From: Hevea brasiliensis
Lineage: Eukaryota; Streptophyta; Magnoliopsida; Malpighiales; Euphorbiaceae
NCBI RefSeq assembly: GCF_030052815.1
Contig: NC_079510.1
Coordinates: forward strand, 3,687,528 to 3,751,527
Length of the DNA stretch: 64,000 nucleotides
Direction: 5' to 3'
Part shown: positions 1 through 10,920 of the stretch, one piece after another
How positions within the stretch are numbered: position 1 is the first letter of the stretch
Layout: the number at the start of each line of letters is the position of its first letter
Translations under genes and position numbers: made by a program
The notes under the pieces: model-generated
The model's database searches: none
The model's input: the letters and a program-made list of their open reading frames with translations, nothing else
What the model was told of the DNA's origin: nothing

Positions 1-1917
1 TTGATGATAATAGAAGTGACATGTATGCTTATTTATAGTTTGGAGAAGGAGGAGATTGAATTTTGGGAGTGTCAAATTTCTGCAGGTTGGGACTCAATGA
101 GTCCAGTGTGTTTGTTGAATCCTAACTGACAATGTGTGACTCCAATTGGTATGAGGCCAATTGGAGGTGTTTTGGGACATCCAAACCTTCATTTTTCAAG
201 AAGAAACCCTGCCTAAATTCTATCAAAATCATGACCAATTCTCTGCCCAAACCCGGATGACCAAACACTGCCAGCCCAGAAAATGACCAAATGAAGTCAT
301 AACTCTCTCTATACTGGTCCAAATGACCTAAAATTTCATCAATGGAAAGCTTAGACATAGGGCTACACTTTTCGTGAAGACCACTTAACCCAGTTTTGCC
401 TTTAGCCAAATCAAATTGTTAGCACAAGTTGGGTCAGTAAAACTGCCAACCCAGAAATTGTCCCAAAATACTATTCCTTTGGTATTTTGACCATAACTTA
501 AGTTTTATAATCCCAAATTCAGTGATTCAAAAACTGAAATTCAAGTTTAAACATAGAGGAGCAATTGTTATGAAGGAAGTGTGACTAAATAGACATCCTA
601 ACCTAGTCAAATTCCTAGATAAAGATAACACATCAACATGAACCTAAAGAAAGGTTCATGAGAAAAATGCTATATAGGATAATTAAAATACTCATAAGGA
701 AAATTAAATATTAAAAATGATATGAATATGTAAATTAGGACTAATGTCCTATTAATATGAAATTAATGGTACCAATGAACAGTACTAGAAAATAGTAATA
801 GTGAATAATGCTAAATTAATTAAAAATGTTTAATTGCCCATAGTATACCTAGACTTATTTATTTAGTTTGGATAAATTGGTATACCAATTAGGGACTACA
901 GATAGTAGTACTGCCTACCGAAAAAATCATGAACTGACAATATATGTCTGGTATGATTGTTCTACAGGCTATATGCCTACTTAGTGGCCATTATGCCTAC
1001 TTTATTTCTGGCTTTACAAGCCTGATAGCGGGTCTCGTGTTCGACAGCTGGCCTCGTGCCTGACAGATGTATACTGGATAGACATATGGCTGTCTAACCA
1101 GTATACACCCATGCATCCAGCTTTTATAATTTGTTATAGGTTTCTTGGGCACTGATAAAAAAATTAATTAAGATTTAAAATACAACAAGTAATCATAAAA
1201 GATCCCGATAATGTTAATTATTTCCAAAGAGCAATAAAAATATAAAAGATCCAGAAATTATGAGTTGTAGATATTATTTCATATGTTAAATTATTGTTAT
1301 TATAAATTATGCACCATTAAGCGTTATGCTTAGCGAGTTGGTTTTCCATCGCGTAGGTACTGGAGATCACCCCAGACCACGAAGAAGACTGAGTGCAATC
1401 GACAGCTCTGATCAGATCTGCCATTGTCCAGAGTCACCTCACTGGTCTTTTGTATTTTGGTAGGGCCCATGTATAGACTAGTATTTTGGTTCATTATGTT
1501 TAGTCATGATGTAATTACTAGTTTATGATGTATTTTCATTTTGGACTTGAAATGAAAATTTATAATTTATTATCTATGAATTTCCATATGAATGCAATAG
1601 ATGATACTTCATTTTGAGATCTCATAAATAGTTGTGAATGATATGATAAAAGAGAATATGATATGGAAATATGTGAGATGACTATGAATATGTTAACAGG
1701 TCATAGTGGAACCCGCCAGATGCTAATAAAACAGAGGAGGATCTATCCGGGTCTCCACAGAAATAAGATATAAAAAAAAAAAAATTCTACCCATAAATTA
1801 CCTGACTTAAATGACATTAAAATTTACAATAGACATGACAAGAGAAGATAGGGTGCTCCGGCACCAAATGTGGCACTTCTTGCTCGGCTATACAATAGAC
1901 TGGTAAGGGGCGTCATA
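1..1917 (+). repeat. Partial LTR of the Tekay-like family (3' two thirds)
   Basis: This stretch aligns by eye with the last ~1.95 kb of the chromovirus LTR found at 3,024-5,988. Shared landmarks include the CCAATTGGTATGAGG segment near 150, the GCGTTATGCTTAGCG block near 1,320 and the terminal GGTAAGGGGCGTCA near 1,902. The usual terminal CACA reads CATA here, so the end has mutated. It diverges more from the two LTRs of the intact element than they do from each other, which suggests an older insertion. The left end lies outside the window, so a solo LTR and the 3' LTR of a full element cannot be told apart. The small reading frame at 122-409 is part of the LTR and has no protein support. Confidence 0.85.
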
Positions 1918-3018
1918 ATCTAAGGTCTGAAAGCTCATTTTGGGCAAGAGTAGGAGAGATTGAGTCTTTAGCTTAGGATCTCTTTCAAGGAGGTTGCTCT
2001 CTAGTCTTTGCAGCAGTAGCAGCCTGTGATACCACTTTCTTCTTTTAAAGAACTCGCTTGGCGAGCTCTCTTTCCTTTTCTTCTCTGCCCTTTCAACTTC
2101 AATCCTAGCCACACTTGCACAGAAAAAGAAGTTAGTGAGAAAAATTGGATCAGAAAGAAAAAGACAAAGATATTACCCTTTTTAGGTCTAAGATTGGCCA
2201 AATGAAGGGAGGAGTTCTCCCCAACAACTACATTAGTGAGCCAACACTTTAGCTTGGCATTAACAACATTAGCATTTAGGTAGAAACTAGCTTTTTCTTG
2301 GCTTTTCAACTCAGACACTACACATCCTCTTCTTAATTAAGGGAAATCTCTCCCTGCTGCCTCTCGGCGAAGTAGTTCTAACTCTTGGGAACTCCATCAA
2401 AACCATGAGGATTTCTACACTGAAGGATAAAAAATTTGTCTTTCTAGTTCTTCAGTGATGATGAAAGCTCGGTAAAAAGCCCACAGTTCAGCTTTGCTTG
2501 AAAAAACTAGTGCTCTTCATTTTTTCTTCTCCCAAGGCAGTGAAGTTTGGCAAAAACTTTAGTTGAGGGGTTTAGAACGGCAAAGACCTTGAAAGGCTAC
2601 TAATGTTCACCATGAGTACGGATGAAGTTGTGCCACACTATATATGGTGATAATTTAGCATTCCACATAAAATTGTTCCAAAGGAAACTGAAGACTAGTT
2701 TTCAGTTGCTCCTCATACACAATGATCTAGTCTTTTTCTTCAAAATCATGATCAGTTCAAAAATCTCCATAACACCTAATCAGTTCAAACTAGTCATCAG
2801 ACAGATGAAACTCTTTGCTTATGCAATGCAGATTAGACTGGATCAAAATAGATGGCACTTCATCTACCAATAAAGCTTCTTTTCTAGGTTTTTTTTGTTT
2901 TGCTCGACCCAACCTATTCAATTGGGTTTTGTTCTATGGGGACCTTGGCCAGACCATTAGTACCAATCTCTCTCACATTAGGATTGGCCTTAGGACTTTC
3001 TGCTTCATCCTCTATATC
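1918..3018 (-). pseudogene. Decayed gag-like gene of an older gypsy-type element, main part
   Basis: Read on the minus strand from 3,018 downward, this stretch gives broken peptide pieces. An acidic start (SSDIEDEAES) is followed further on by a piece resembling the plant 'putative gypsy type transposon' gag domain (residues like QLHPYSW and TLVAFQGLC near 2,580-2,640), with stop codons between. A Lys/Arg-rich tail lies near 2,000-2,120. The N-terminal codons are on the far side of the chromovirus, at 13,895-13,952, because the chromovirus inserted into this gene. The domain name rests on a short degenerate match and is tentative. The piece could also belong to a LARD or Tat-lineage element. 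It is non-coding now. Confidence 0.45.
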
Positions 3019-3490
3019 AGAGCTGTAACGCCCTCACCATAGGTAGTCCGTACAATTTACTGTTCCGACGACTCATATTTGTTCGGACAGTCAAAATGTC
3101 TGGAACTACACCTAAACTATAGTGAGGAGGCATAAATTAATGAAATAAATATTAAAAAAAAAATATAGGAAAAATTTTGAGAAATAAAATAAAATTTAAA
3201 GAATTTATTAATTGGTATAAAATAAAATAAAATAAAAATAATCCGATGAGCACCATGAAAGGCATTTTGGTCATTTCACCCCTAGAGGTGAATTTTGACT
3301 TAAATGTCAAATTAAAATTTGGAAATAGAATAATTAACATAAATTAATTTTATGAATTTGAATTTGAAAAATGAGAAGAGAAAGAAGAAGAAAAGAAAAG
3401 AAAAGGAAAGAAAAGAAAAGGAAAGAAAAGAAAAGAAAGGAAATAGATTTATGAAATTTAAAAAAAAAAAATAAATAAAGTACACATAAA

Positions 3491-3503
3491 TGTATATAAA
3501 TAG
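3491..3503 (+). promoter_or_regulatory. Putative LTR TATA box
   Basis: The sequence TGTATATAAATAG lies about 470 bp into the 5' LTR, downstream of the purine-rich tract. The same block occurs at 11,388-11,400 in the 3' LTR. It is the best TATA match in the LTR, and transcription would be expected to start about 30 bp downstream. This is assigned by motif only. Confidence 0.5.
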
Positions 3504-4322
3504 ACACAAGAAGACAAAACCCCACCAACCATTCTTCTTCCTCTTCTCTCTTTTTCCTTGCCGTTCCCTTGCTCTCTCCCTCCCCACCATTTTTATCAAG
3601 CTTAAAGCTTGATTTCCCAAGCTTTTACTAACCAAAACCCATAGACCCCTTCACAAAAAATTTAGCCCACACCATAAGGAAGCTTTAGATACCCATAAAA
3701 AGAAGAAAGATTAAAGTTTGAAGTGGGTCACAAGAGGTTAGTGCACTAATCCCTCTTCTTCTCTTTATTAAACATGAAAAGCATGTTTAGCTAAGCATAA
3801 ATACCATTAAAACAAAAAGAAAATCTAGAGGAAAGAACCCTTGAATTTTTGGCAGCCATGGAACTTGAAATTTATTGCTTTTAAGTGATGAAAAATGGTT
3901 CTATGAGAATGTGTAATTAGTTGAAATGTTTGGGTGTTTGATTGTGTAGTGTTTGTGTAAATTTGAAACTTTGAAAACTAGGGTTTGTATAAATGTTGAG
4001 GACTTTGTGTAAAATGTTGAAATTGATCTATTGGGATGAGATTGTTGCTTATAGAAGTGTATTACATGCAAATTGAAGTAAGGAAGTTGGAGGAGATTGA
4101 GTTTTGGAAGTGTCAATTTTCTGCAGGTTGTGTTTGTTGAGGGCAGTGCACATTTTAGGCCATAAATAAAATTGTGTGACCCCAATTGGTATGAGGCCAA
4201 TTGGAGGTGAAACTAGACCCAAAATAGCCCATTTTCCATGAAGAAACCATGCCCAAATTCTGTCCAAAACTTGACCTAAATACTGCCCAAATTCGGATTT
4301 CCCTGCAACCCAACCCAGAAAA

Positions 4323-4355
4323 TGACCAAATGAACAGTACGTGTTCATTTGGTCA
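4323..4355. repeat. Perfect 14-bp inverted repeat in the LTR
   Basis: The arms TGACCAAATGAACA and TGTTCATTTGGTCA are exactly complementary around a 5-base loop (GTACG). The same hairpin occurs at 12,220-12,252 in the 3' LTR. It would form a stable stem in LTR RNA. Its role is unknown. Confidence 0.8.
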
Positions 4356-5993
4356 TAACTCTCTCTATACTGGTCCAATTGACCTAAAATTTTAACCATG
4401 GAAAGTTTAGACATAGGGCTACATTTTTCATGAAGACCACTTAACCCAGTTTTGCCTTTAACCAATTCAAATGGTTAGCACAAGTTGGGTTACTGAAACT
4501 GCCAACCCAGAAAATGTCCCAAAATACTATTCCTTTGGTATTTTATCCATAACTTGAGTTCTATAACCCCAAACTCAGTGATTCAAAAACTGAAATTCAA
4601 GTTTAAACATAGAGGAGCAATTGTTATGAAGAAATTGTGACTAAATAGACATCCCAACCTTGTCAAATTCCTAGATAAAGATAACACATCAACATGAACC
4701 TAAAGAAAGGTTCATGGAAAAAAAAAATGCTATATAGGATAATTAAAATACTCATAAGGAAAATTTAATATTAAAAATGATATGAATATGTAAATTAGGA
4801 CTAATGTCCTATTAATATGAAATTTATGGTACCAATGAACAGTACTAGATAATAGTAATAGTGAATAGTGCTAAATTAATTAAAAATATTTAATTGCCCA
4901 TAGTATACCTAGACTTATTTATTTAGTTGGATAAATTGGTATACCAATTAGGGACTACAGATAGCAGTACTGCCTACCGAGAAAATCATGAACTGACAAT
5001 ATATGTCTGGTATGATTGTTCTACAGGCTATATGCCTACTTTATTTCTGGCTTTACAAGCCTGACAGCGGGTCTCGTGCCCGACAGCTGGCCTCGTGCCT
5101 GACAGACGTATACTGGATAGACATATGGCTGTCTAACCAGTATACACCCGTACATTCAACTTTTATAATTTGTTATAGGTTTTCTTGGGCACTGATAAAA
5201 AAAAAATAATAATTAAGACTTAAAATACAATAAGTAATCATAAAAGATCCCAATAATGTTAATTATTTTCAAAGTGCAATAAAAATATAAAAGACCCAGA
5301 AATTATGAGTTGCATATATTGTTTCAAATTATTAAATTATTGTTATTATAAATTATGCACCACTAAGCGTTATGCTTAGCGCGTTGGTTTTCCATCGCGT
5401 AGGTACTGGAGATCAGCCGCAGCAGCAGCACCAGTAGTGCACTGACAGAGCTTTGATCAGATCTGCCATTGTCCAGAGTCACCTCACCGGTCTGTTGTAT
5501 TTTGGTAGGGCCCATGTATAGACTAGTATTTTGGTTCATTATGTTTAGTCATGATGTAATTACTAGTTTATGATGTATTTCATTTTGGACTTGTAATTAA
5601 ACTTTGAGATTGAAATGAAAACTTGTAATTTATTATCTATGAATTTCTATATGAATGCAATAGATAATACTTCATTTTGAGAACTCATAAATAATTGTAA
5701 ATGATATGATACATGAGAATATGATATGGAAATGTGTGAAATGAATATGGACATGTTAACAGGTGATTAGTGGAACCCGCTAGATGCTAATAAAATAAGG
5801 GAGGCTCTGTCCGGGTCTCCATAGAAATAAGATATAAAAAAAGAAAAAAAAAATTTCTACACATAGAATACATGTTTTAAATGACATCAAAAGTTTACAA
5901 TAGATATGATAAAACAAGATAGGGTGCTCCGGCACCGAATGTGGCACTTCTTGCTCGGCTATACAGTAGACGGGTAAGGGGCGTCACATTTAG

Positions 5994-6011
5994 TGGTATC
6001 AGAGCAGAGGT
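5994..6011 (+). other. Primer-binding site (initiator tRNA-Met)
   Basis: TGGTATCAGAGCAGAGG starts five bases after the end of the 5' LTR. TGGTATCAGAGC is the classic plant primer site complementary to the 3' end of initiator tRNA-Met, used to prime minus-strand DNA synthesis. Confidence 0.9.
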
Positions 6012-6129
6012 TTAGGCGGTCCTAGACCTAGATAGATAGAAAGAAATAGTTGCATCACATGCATGGGCCTTTAGATAGAGTCGAGGTGACACTAATGCAG
6101 ATCTGTTCTTTGTCTTTTTATTAGGATCG

Positions 6130-7356
6130 ATGGCATCTGATCCTTCAGAGCACGGACCTCCAAGACCGATAGAGGAGGAAGTAGAGAGTCACGCACCTGC
6201 TCCTAGTCGAGGGAGAAGTGGCGTGAGAGCAGTCATCTCGAGGCATCGTGAGTAAGGCACAAAGAGCCTTCTATGAACAGATGACACAGCTGTTCCATCA
6301 GTTTGCCGGAGCCATTCCCCAGCCACAACCACCTCCACCTCCACAGCCACAGCCACAGCCACCTCCACCTCCACAGCCACGCCACAGCCACCACCACCAC
6401 CACCACCAGTACAGCCACCTCCACCCCACAACAAGAACCTATACACAGATCTCCACTAGAGAGACTGCGAAAGTATGGGGCAATTGACTTCAGAGGTAAG
6501 AGGGATGATGATCCAGCCGCAGCAGAGTATTGGCTGGAGAGGACAGAGAGGGTATTGCAGCAGTTGCACTACACCCCAGAGCAGCGGTTGGAGTGTGCTC
6601 TGTCACTACTACAGGAGGATGCATATAGATGGTGGGTGACAGTATCTAGAGTAGTACAGCCTGTACAGATCACCTGGGAGTTCTTTCTGGCTGAATTTAA
6701 AAAGAAATACATCAGTCATGTGTACTTGGAGGCCAGAAGAAGAGAATTCCTGGCACTAAGACAGAGGCAGCTGACAGTCTCCGAATATGAGCGAGAATTC
6801 GTGAGACTTAGCGAATATGCATTGGAGTTGATGCCGACAGAGGTTCATAAATGCAGAAGATTTGAGGATGGACTGAATGACAACATCAGGTTAATAGTGA
6901 CATCTCACCACTTCACAGATTTCTCTCTGTTGATAGCATCAGCCCTTGATGTGGAGAGAGTCAGAAATGAAGAGCAGTCCAGAAAGGATAGGCAACGCAA
7001 GAGGGGTTCTGGGTCTGGTCAGTCCGGTTCAGCAGACACGGGTAGTAAGAGACCCAAGGAGTCTCAGGGTCAGACTCAAGGTCGGGGCAAGAAACAAAAG
7101 TCTCGGTTTGCTCCAAGGAGAGGAGGAGGACAATCTGGTGCATCAGTGGGTAGTTCACCAGGTGCAGCTACACGGGGATCAGCCCCACCACCTGCTTGTG
7201 TACATTGTGGTAGACCCCACAGAGGAGAGTGCAGATTGTTGACAGGTGGATGTTTTAGATGTGGGTCTACGGATCACTTCCTGAAGGATTGTCCACAGAG
7301 GAACACTAGTGCTCCCACTGCTCCACCTCAGATGGAGAGGTCCCAAAGAGTACAGA
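6130..7356 (+). pseudogene. Chromovirus gag, frameshifted
   Basis: The natural start appears to be the ATG at 6,130, but that frame stops near 6,250 after a small deletion. The frame resumes at about 6,248 and shifts again inside a Pro/Gln/His tract (CCA- and CAG-rich, about 6,318-6,425). From about 6,440 the frame is open. It shows the retrotransposon gag core (AEYWLERTERVL, then AYRWW near 6,625), a basic Gly/Ser/Arg stretch, and a CX2CX4HX4C zinc knuckle (CFRCGSTDHFLKDC, near 7,255). The capsid/nucleocapsid protein packages element RNA in virus-like particles. A further frameshift near 7,350 separates it from protease. Confidence 0.85.
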
Positions 7357-8038
7357 GGGTAGGAGACTGCGAGGCCCGACACCGGGCACATCACGAGGCC
7401 TACCGCAGACAGTCAGGCGGGAGATTAGGGTAGCACCTCGTGCTTATGCCATGAGAGCTCGAGATGAGCCAGAGCCAGCTGATGTCATTAGAGGTACATT
7501 TTCTTTTTATGACCTGCTAGTATGTGCATTGATTGATCCGGGTTCCACACATTCATATGTGTGCATCACACCACTAGTTGATAGAGGGGTACAAGTAGAG
7601 GAGCTAGAGGAGGACATACAAGTCACAAACCCTTTAGGCCATAGTGTCATGGTGAAAAAGGTCTACAAGGGTTGTCCTCTGAAAACACAAGGGTATGAGT
7701 TTTTAGCTGACTTGATTGAGCTACCATTCCATGAGTTCGATGTGATATTAGGTATGGACTGGTTATCACGTCATCAGGCGATGGTAGATTGTCGGCTAAA
7801 GAGGATGTCACTACAGACAGTAGATGGGGATGTGATTACAGTTGTGGGTGAAGGAACGGGTTGTCTTTCCACCATCATATTAGCCACAACAGCCAGAAGA
7901 TTGATAAGAAAGGGCTGTGAGGCTTTCTTAGCACATGTGGTTGATACCAGGAAGACTAGCCCAAGCATGCAGGAGATCCCCATCAGATGTGATTTTCCTG
8001 ATGTGTTTCCTAAGAGTTGCCGGTTTGCCACCCAATAG
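7357..8038 (+). pseudogene. Chromovirus aspartic protease region
   Basis: The open frame 7,451-8,038 carries the gypsy protease active-site motif as ALIDPGSTHSYV (near 7,535). Asp is kept, but the usual Ser of D-S-G is Pro (D-P-G), as in many plant gypsy proteases. The motif VILGMDWLSRH follows near 7,745, typical of this family. In-frame residues upstream connect to gag after the shift near 7,350. The frame stops at 8,038, where the linker to reverse transcriptase is damaged by several small indels. The enzyme would cleave the polyprotein. Confidence 0.85.
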
Positions 8039-8884
8039 AGAAGTGGAGTTTGCTATAGAGGTTATGCTGCATCGCACCAATGTCCATTGCTCCATATAGG
8101 ATGGCACCTACTGAATCGAGAGAGTTGAAAGTTCGATTCACAGGAGCTACTAGACAAGGGCTTCATACGCCTAGTGTGTCACCTGGGAGCACCAAGCTAT
8201 TTGTGAAGAAGAAGGACTGCACTTCTGGCTATGTATAGACTACTGGCAAATGAATAAGGTGACTGTGAAAAACAAATACCCTTTACCTAGGGTAGATGAC
8301 CTGTTTGATCAGTTGAGGGGAGCTGGAGTATTCTCCAAGATAGATCTCAGATCAGGCTATCACCAGTTGAGAGTGAAGGAGACAGATGTTCCTAAAACTA
8401 CTTTCAGGACCCGGTATGGACACTATGAGTTCCTAGTGATGCCATTTGGGCTAACAAATGCACCAGCAGCTTTCATGGACCTAATGAACCGCATCTTTCA
8501 TCCCTACTTGGATCAGTTTGTTGTGGTCTTTATAGATGATATCTTGGTGTATTCTAAGAACCGGGAAGAGCATGATGAACACCTGAGAGTAGTACTACAG
8601 ACACTGCGAGAAAAGCAGTTGTATGCCAAGTTATCCAAGTGTGACTTCTGGTTGGATGAGATATCCTTTCTTGGACACATTGTGTCAGCAGATGGAATCA
8701 GGGTAGATCCAAGGAAGATTGAAGCAATAGTTGAATGGAAGCCTCCCAAAAATGTAACAGAAGTCAGAAGCTTTTTGGGGTTAGCTGGATACTACAGGAG
8801 ATTTGTGAAGGGATTTTCCCTTATAGCAGCCCCACTGACTAAGTTACTGCATAAGAATGCAAAGTTTGACTGGAATGAAAAAAT
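8039..8884 (+). pseudogene. Chromovirus reverse transcriptase, frameshifted
   Basis: From 8,250 the frame is open and shows the RT palm and fingers: [38 protein letters not shown], and the catalytic FIDDILVYS near 8,530, where F-I-D-D is the plant gypsy form of the YxDD box. The connection region continues to about 8,880, where one extra A in an A-run moves the frame into the RNase H frame. The stretch 8,039-8,250 encodes the N-terminal RT linker only in pieces, because several short indels break it. RT copies element RNA into DNA. Confidence 0.9.
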
Positions 8885-9290
8885 GTCAAACCAGTTTTGA
8901 GAAGCTAAAGGCTATGCTTACAGAAGCTCCAGTGTTGACACAGTCAGAGTCAGATAAAGACTATGTGATCTATAGTGATGCCTCTCACAATGGGCTTGGG
9001 TGTGTTCTAATGCAGGAAGGGAAAGTAGTTGCTTATGCTTCTAGACAGCTAAGGCCACATGAAAAGAACTACCCAACTCATGATCTGGAATTGGCGGCAA
9101 TAATATTTGCATTGAAGATATGGAGGCATTACCTATATGGTGAGAAGTGTTACATCTACACTGATCACAAGAGTCTAAAGTACTTGCCAACTCAGAAGGA
9201 ACTCAATCTGAGACAGAGGAGATGGATTGAATTCCTTAAAGACTATGACTGTGTGATCGACTACCATCCTGGGAAAGCAAATATAGTGGT
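8885..9290 (+). pseudogene. Chromovirus RNase H region
   Basis: The frame starting near 8,857 gives a standard gypsy RNase [19 protein letters not shown] (first catalytic Asp), [20 protein letters not shown], and [12 protein letters not shown] near 9,155 (the TDH motif). It ends near HPGKANIVV, where small indels at about 9,282-9,300 shift the frame before integrase. RNase H removes the RNA strand during reverse transcription. Confidence 0.9.
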
Positions 9291-10085
9291 ACGCCCTAGC
9301 AGAAGTCCATGATGGCTTTGAGAGCATTGAATGCTCGACTGTCTTTAGCACAGGATGGGGTACTTTTGGCTGAGTTGTGTGTAAAGCCAAGTTTGTTACA
9401 GCAAATACAAGAGGCACAGTTAAGGGATGAAAAGTTGCTAACTGTTATGGGCAGAACTCAAGAGGGGAAGGAGACTGATTATGAGTTGAAAGGAGATGGG
9501 TGCCTGTACTATAAAGGCAGAATATGTGTACCAAGAGATGAGGAACTGAAGAAGAATATCTTGAAAGAGGCGCACAGTAGCTTCCATGCTATGCACCCAG
9601 GAAGTACCAAGATGTACCAAGACCTGAAAACACATTATTGGTGGCCTGGAATGAAGAAAGAGATTGGTGATTTTGTGACTAGATGTTTGACATGCCAGCA
9701 GTTTAAGGCTGAGCATCAGGTTCCATCAGGGTTGTTGCAACCTATATCCATACCAGAATGGAAATGGGACCGCATTACCATGGATTTTGTGACTGGGCTA
9801 CCATTGACACAGAGGAAGCATGATACTATATGGGTGATTGTGGATAGATTGACCAAGTCAGCTCATTTCCTACCAGTTAGAACCAGCTACTCATTAGAGA
9901 GATTTGCAGAAATTTACATAGATGAGATAGTCCGGCTACATGGAGTGCCAACATCGATCATATCTGACCGAGACCCGAGATTTACTTCGAGGTTTTGGAA
10001 GAGGCTACAGGAGTCTTTAGGCACTCGACTACACTTCAGTACGGCTTTTCATCCACGGACGGATGGACAATCGAGCGGGTGATTC
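9291..10085 (+). pseudogene. Chromovirus integrase, N-terminal and catalytic parts
   Basis: The open frame 9,309-10,082 contains the HHCC zinc-binding module (ending [12 protein letters not shown] near 9,690) and the catalytic core ([37 protein letters not shown]), with the first two Asp of the DDE triad visible. It is cut short at about 10,085 by a ~72-bp insertion, just after the DGQS motif and close to the third acidic residue. Integrase inserts the element's DNA into the genome. Confidence 0.9.
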
Positions 10086-10158
10086 TGTAACCCTTAGAAC
10101 CTAGTAAATTATTATAAATGTTAAAAGACTACTAAAAATGACATGAATCACATAATAG
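10086..10158 (+). mobile_element. Short insertion inside integrase
   Basis: About 72 AT-rich bases interrupt the integrase frame and replace a few expected bases. The inserted piece begins TGTAACCCTTAGAACC, which looks like the first bases of an LTR from a different gypsy family. No CA end or target duplication is obvious. It may be an aborted insertion, filler DNA from break repair, or an assembly chimera. Confidence 0.55.
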
Positions 10159-10880
10159 GTATTGGAGGATATGTTGAGAAGTCGCATCATTGATTTTGAA
10201 GGAAGTTGGGAGAAGTATCTTCCTTTGGTAGAGTTTGCTTACAACAACAATACCAAGCCAAGATAAAAATGGCTCCATATGAAGCGTTGTATGGGAGGAG
10301 ATGTAGAACTCCCTTATCTTTGGACAGAAATGGGTGAGGAGAAAATAGTGGGCCCATTTAGTGAGACAGACAGAGGAAAAAGTGAAACTCATTAGAGACA
10401 ATTTGAAGGTCGCCTTGGATGAAGTCATATGCCGACCGAGGCGAAAGGATATAGAGTATGAGGTTGGCGAGAAGGTGTTTCTAAAGGTATCACCTTGGAA
10501 AAAGTGCTAAGATTTGGTAAAAGGGTAAGTTGAGCCCTAGGTTTATTGTTCCATACGATGTCATTGAGCGTGTGGGTCCAGTAGCCTACAGGCTAGCTTT
10601 ACCACCTGAGCTGGACAAAATCCATAGTGTATTCCATGTGTCGATGCTCAGGAGATACAGATCAGATCCTTCACATGTCATTTCAGCAGAGGAGATAATT
10701 GTGCAACCTGATTTGACATATGAAGAAGAACCAGTTAGAATCTTGGCACGGGAAGTGAAAGAACTCAGAAATAAGAGGATCCCACTAGTGAAAGTCTTGT
10801 GGAGACACCACAACACGGAAGAAGCGACATGGGAGAGCGAGGAGACGATGAGGCCGCAGCCCCTCAGCTCTTCACATTAG
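10159..10880 (+). pseudogene. Chromovirus integrase C-terminus and chromodomain-like tail
   Basis: Downstream of the insertion the frame is broken by stops to about 10,530, with recognisable pieces such as KMAPYEALYGRR near 10,265. From 10,530 to 10,880 it is open: FIVPYDVIERVGPVAYRLAL, FHVSMLRRY, then VLWRHHNTEEATWESEE near 10,795. The last block is the degenerate chromodomain typical of Tekay-clade elements, thought to steer integration toward heterochromatin. The frame ends with a TAG just before the polypurine tract. Confidence 0.85.
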
Positions 10881-10907
10881 GTAAATTTCGAGGACGAAAT
10901 TTCTATT

Positions 10908-10919
10908 AGAGGGGAAGAA
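10908..10919 (+). other. Polypurine tract
   Basis: AGAGGGGAAGAA lies directly before the 3' LTR start (TGTAACG at 10,921). It is the expected primer for plus-strand DNA synthesis. Confidence 0.85.
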
Positions 10920-10920
10920 T

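Larger units (their letters stand above)
3024..5988 (+). repeat. 5' LTR of the chromovirus
   Basis: It begins TGTAACGCCCTCACC and ends GGGGCGTCACA, immediately before the primer-binding site. It contains a purine-rich (GA)-type tract near 3,370-3,440, a TATA-like promoter near 3,491, and a strong inverted repeat at 4,323-4,355. The reading frames on the minus strand over the purine tract (runs of Phe, Leu and Ser) are composition artefacts. The LTR is long for a chromovirus but within the Tekay range. Confidence 0.95.

Noticed and set aside
3312..3635. Minus-strand open frame rich in Phe, Leu and Ser (and its twin at 11,209-11,532)
   Set aside because: It is the complement of the purine-rich LTR tract; it has no protein-like pattern and is identical in both LTRs only because the LTRs are.
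6189..6446. Minus-strand Gly/Val-rich frames over the gag start
   Set aside because: They are shadows of the CCA/CAG-rich coding tract of gag on the plus strand.
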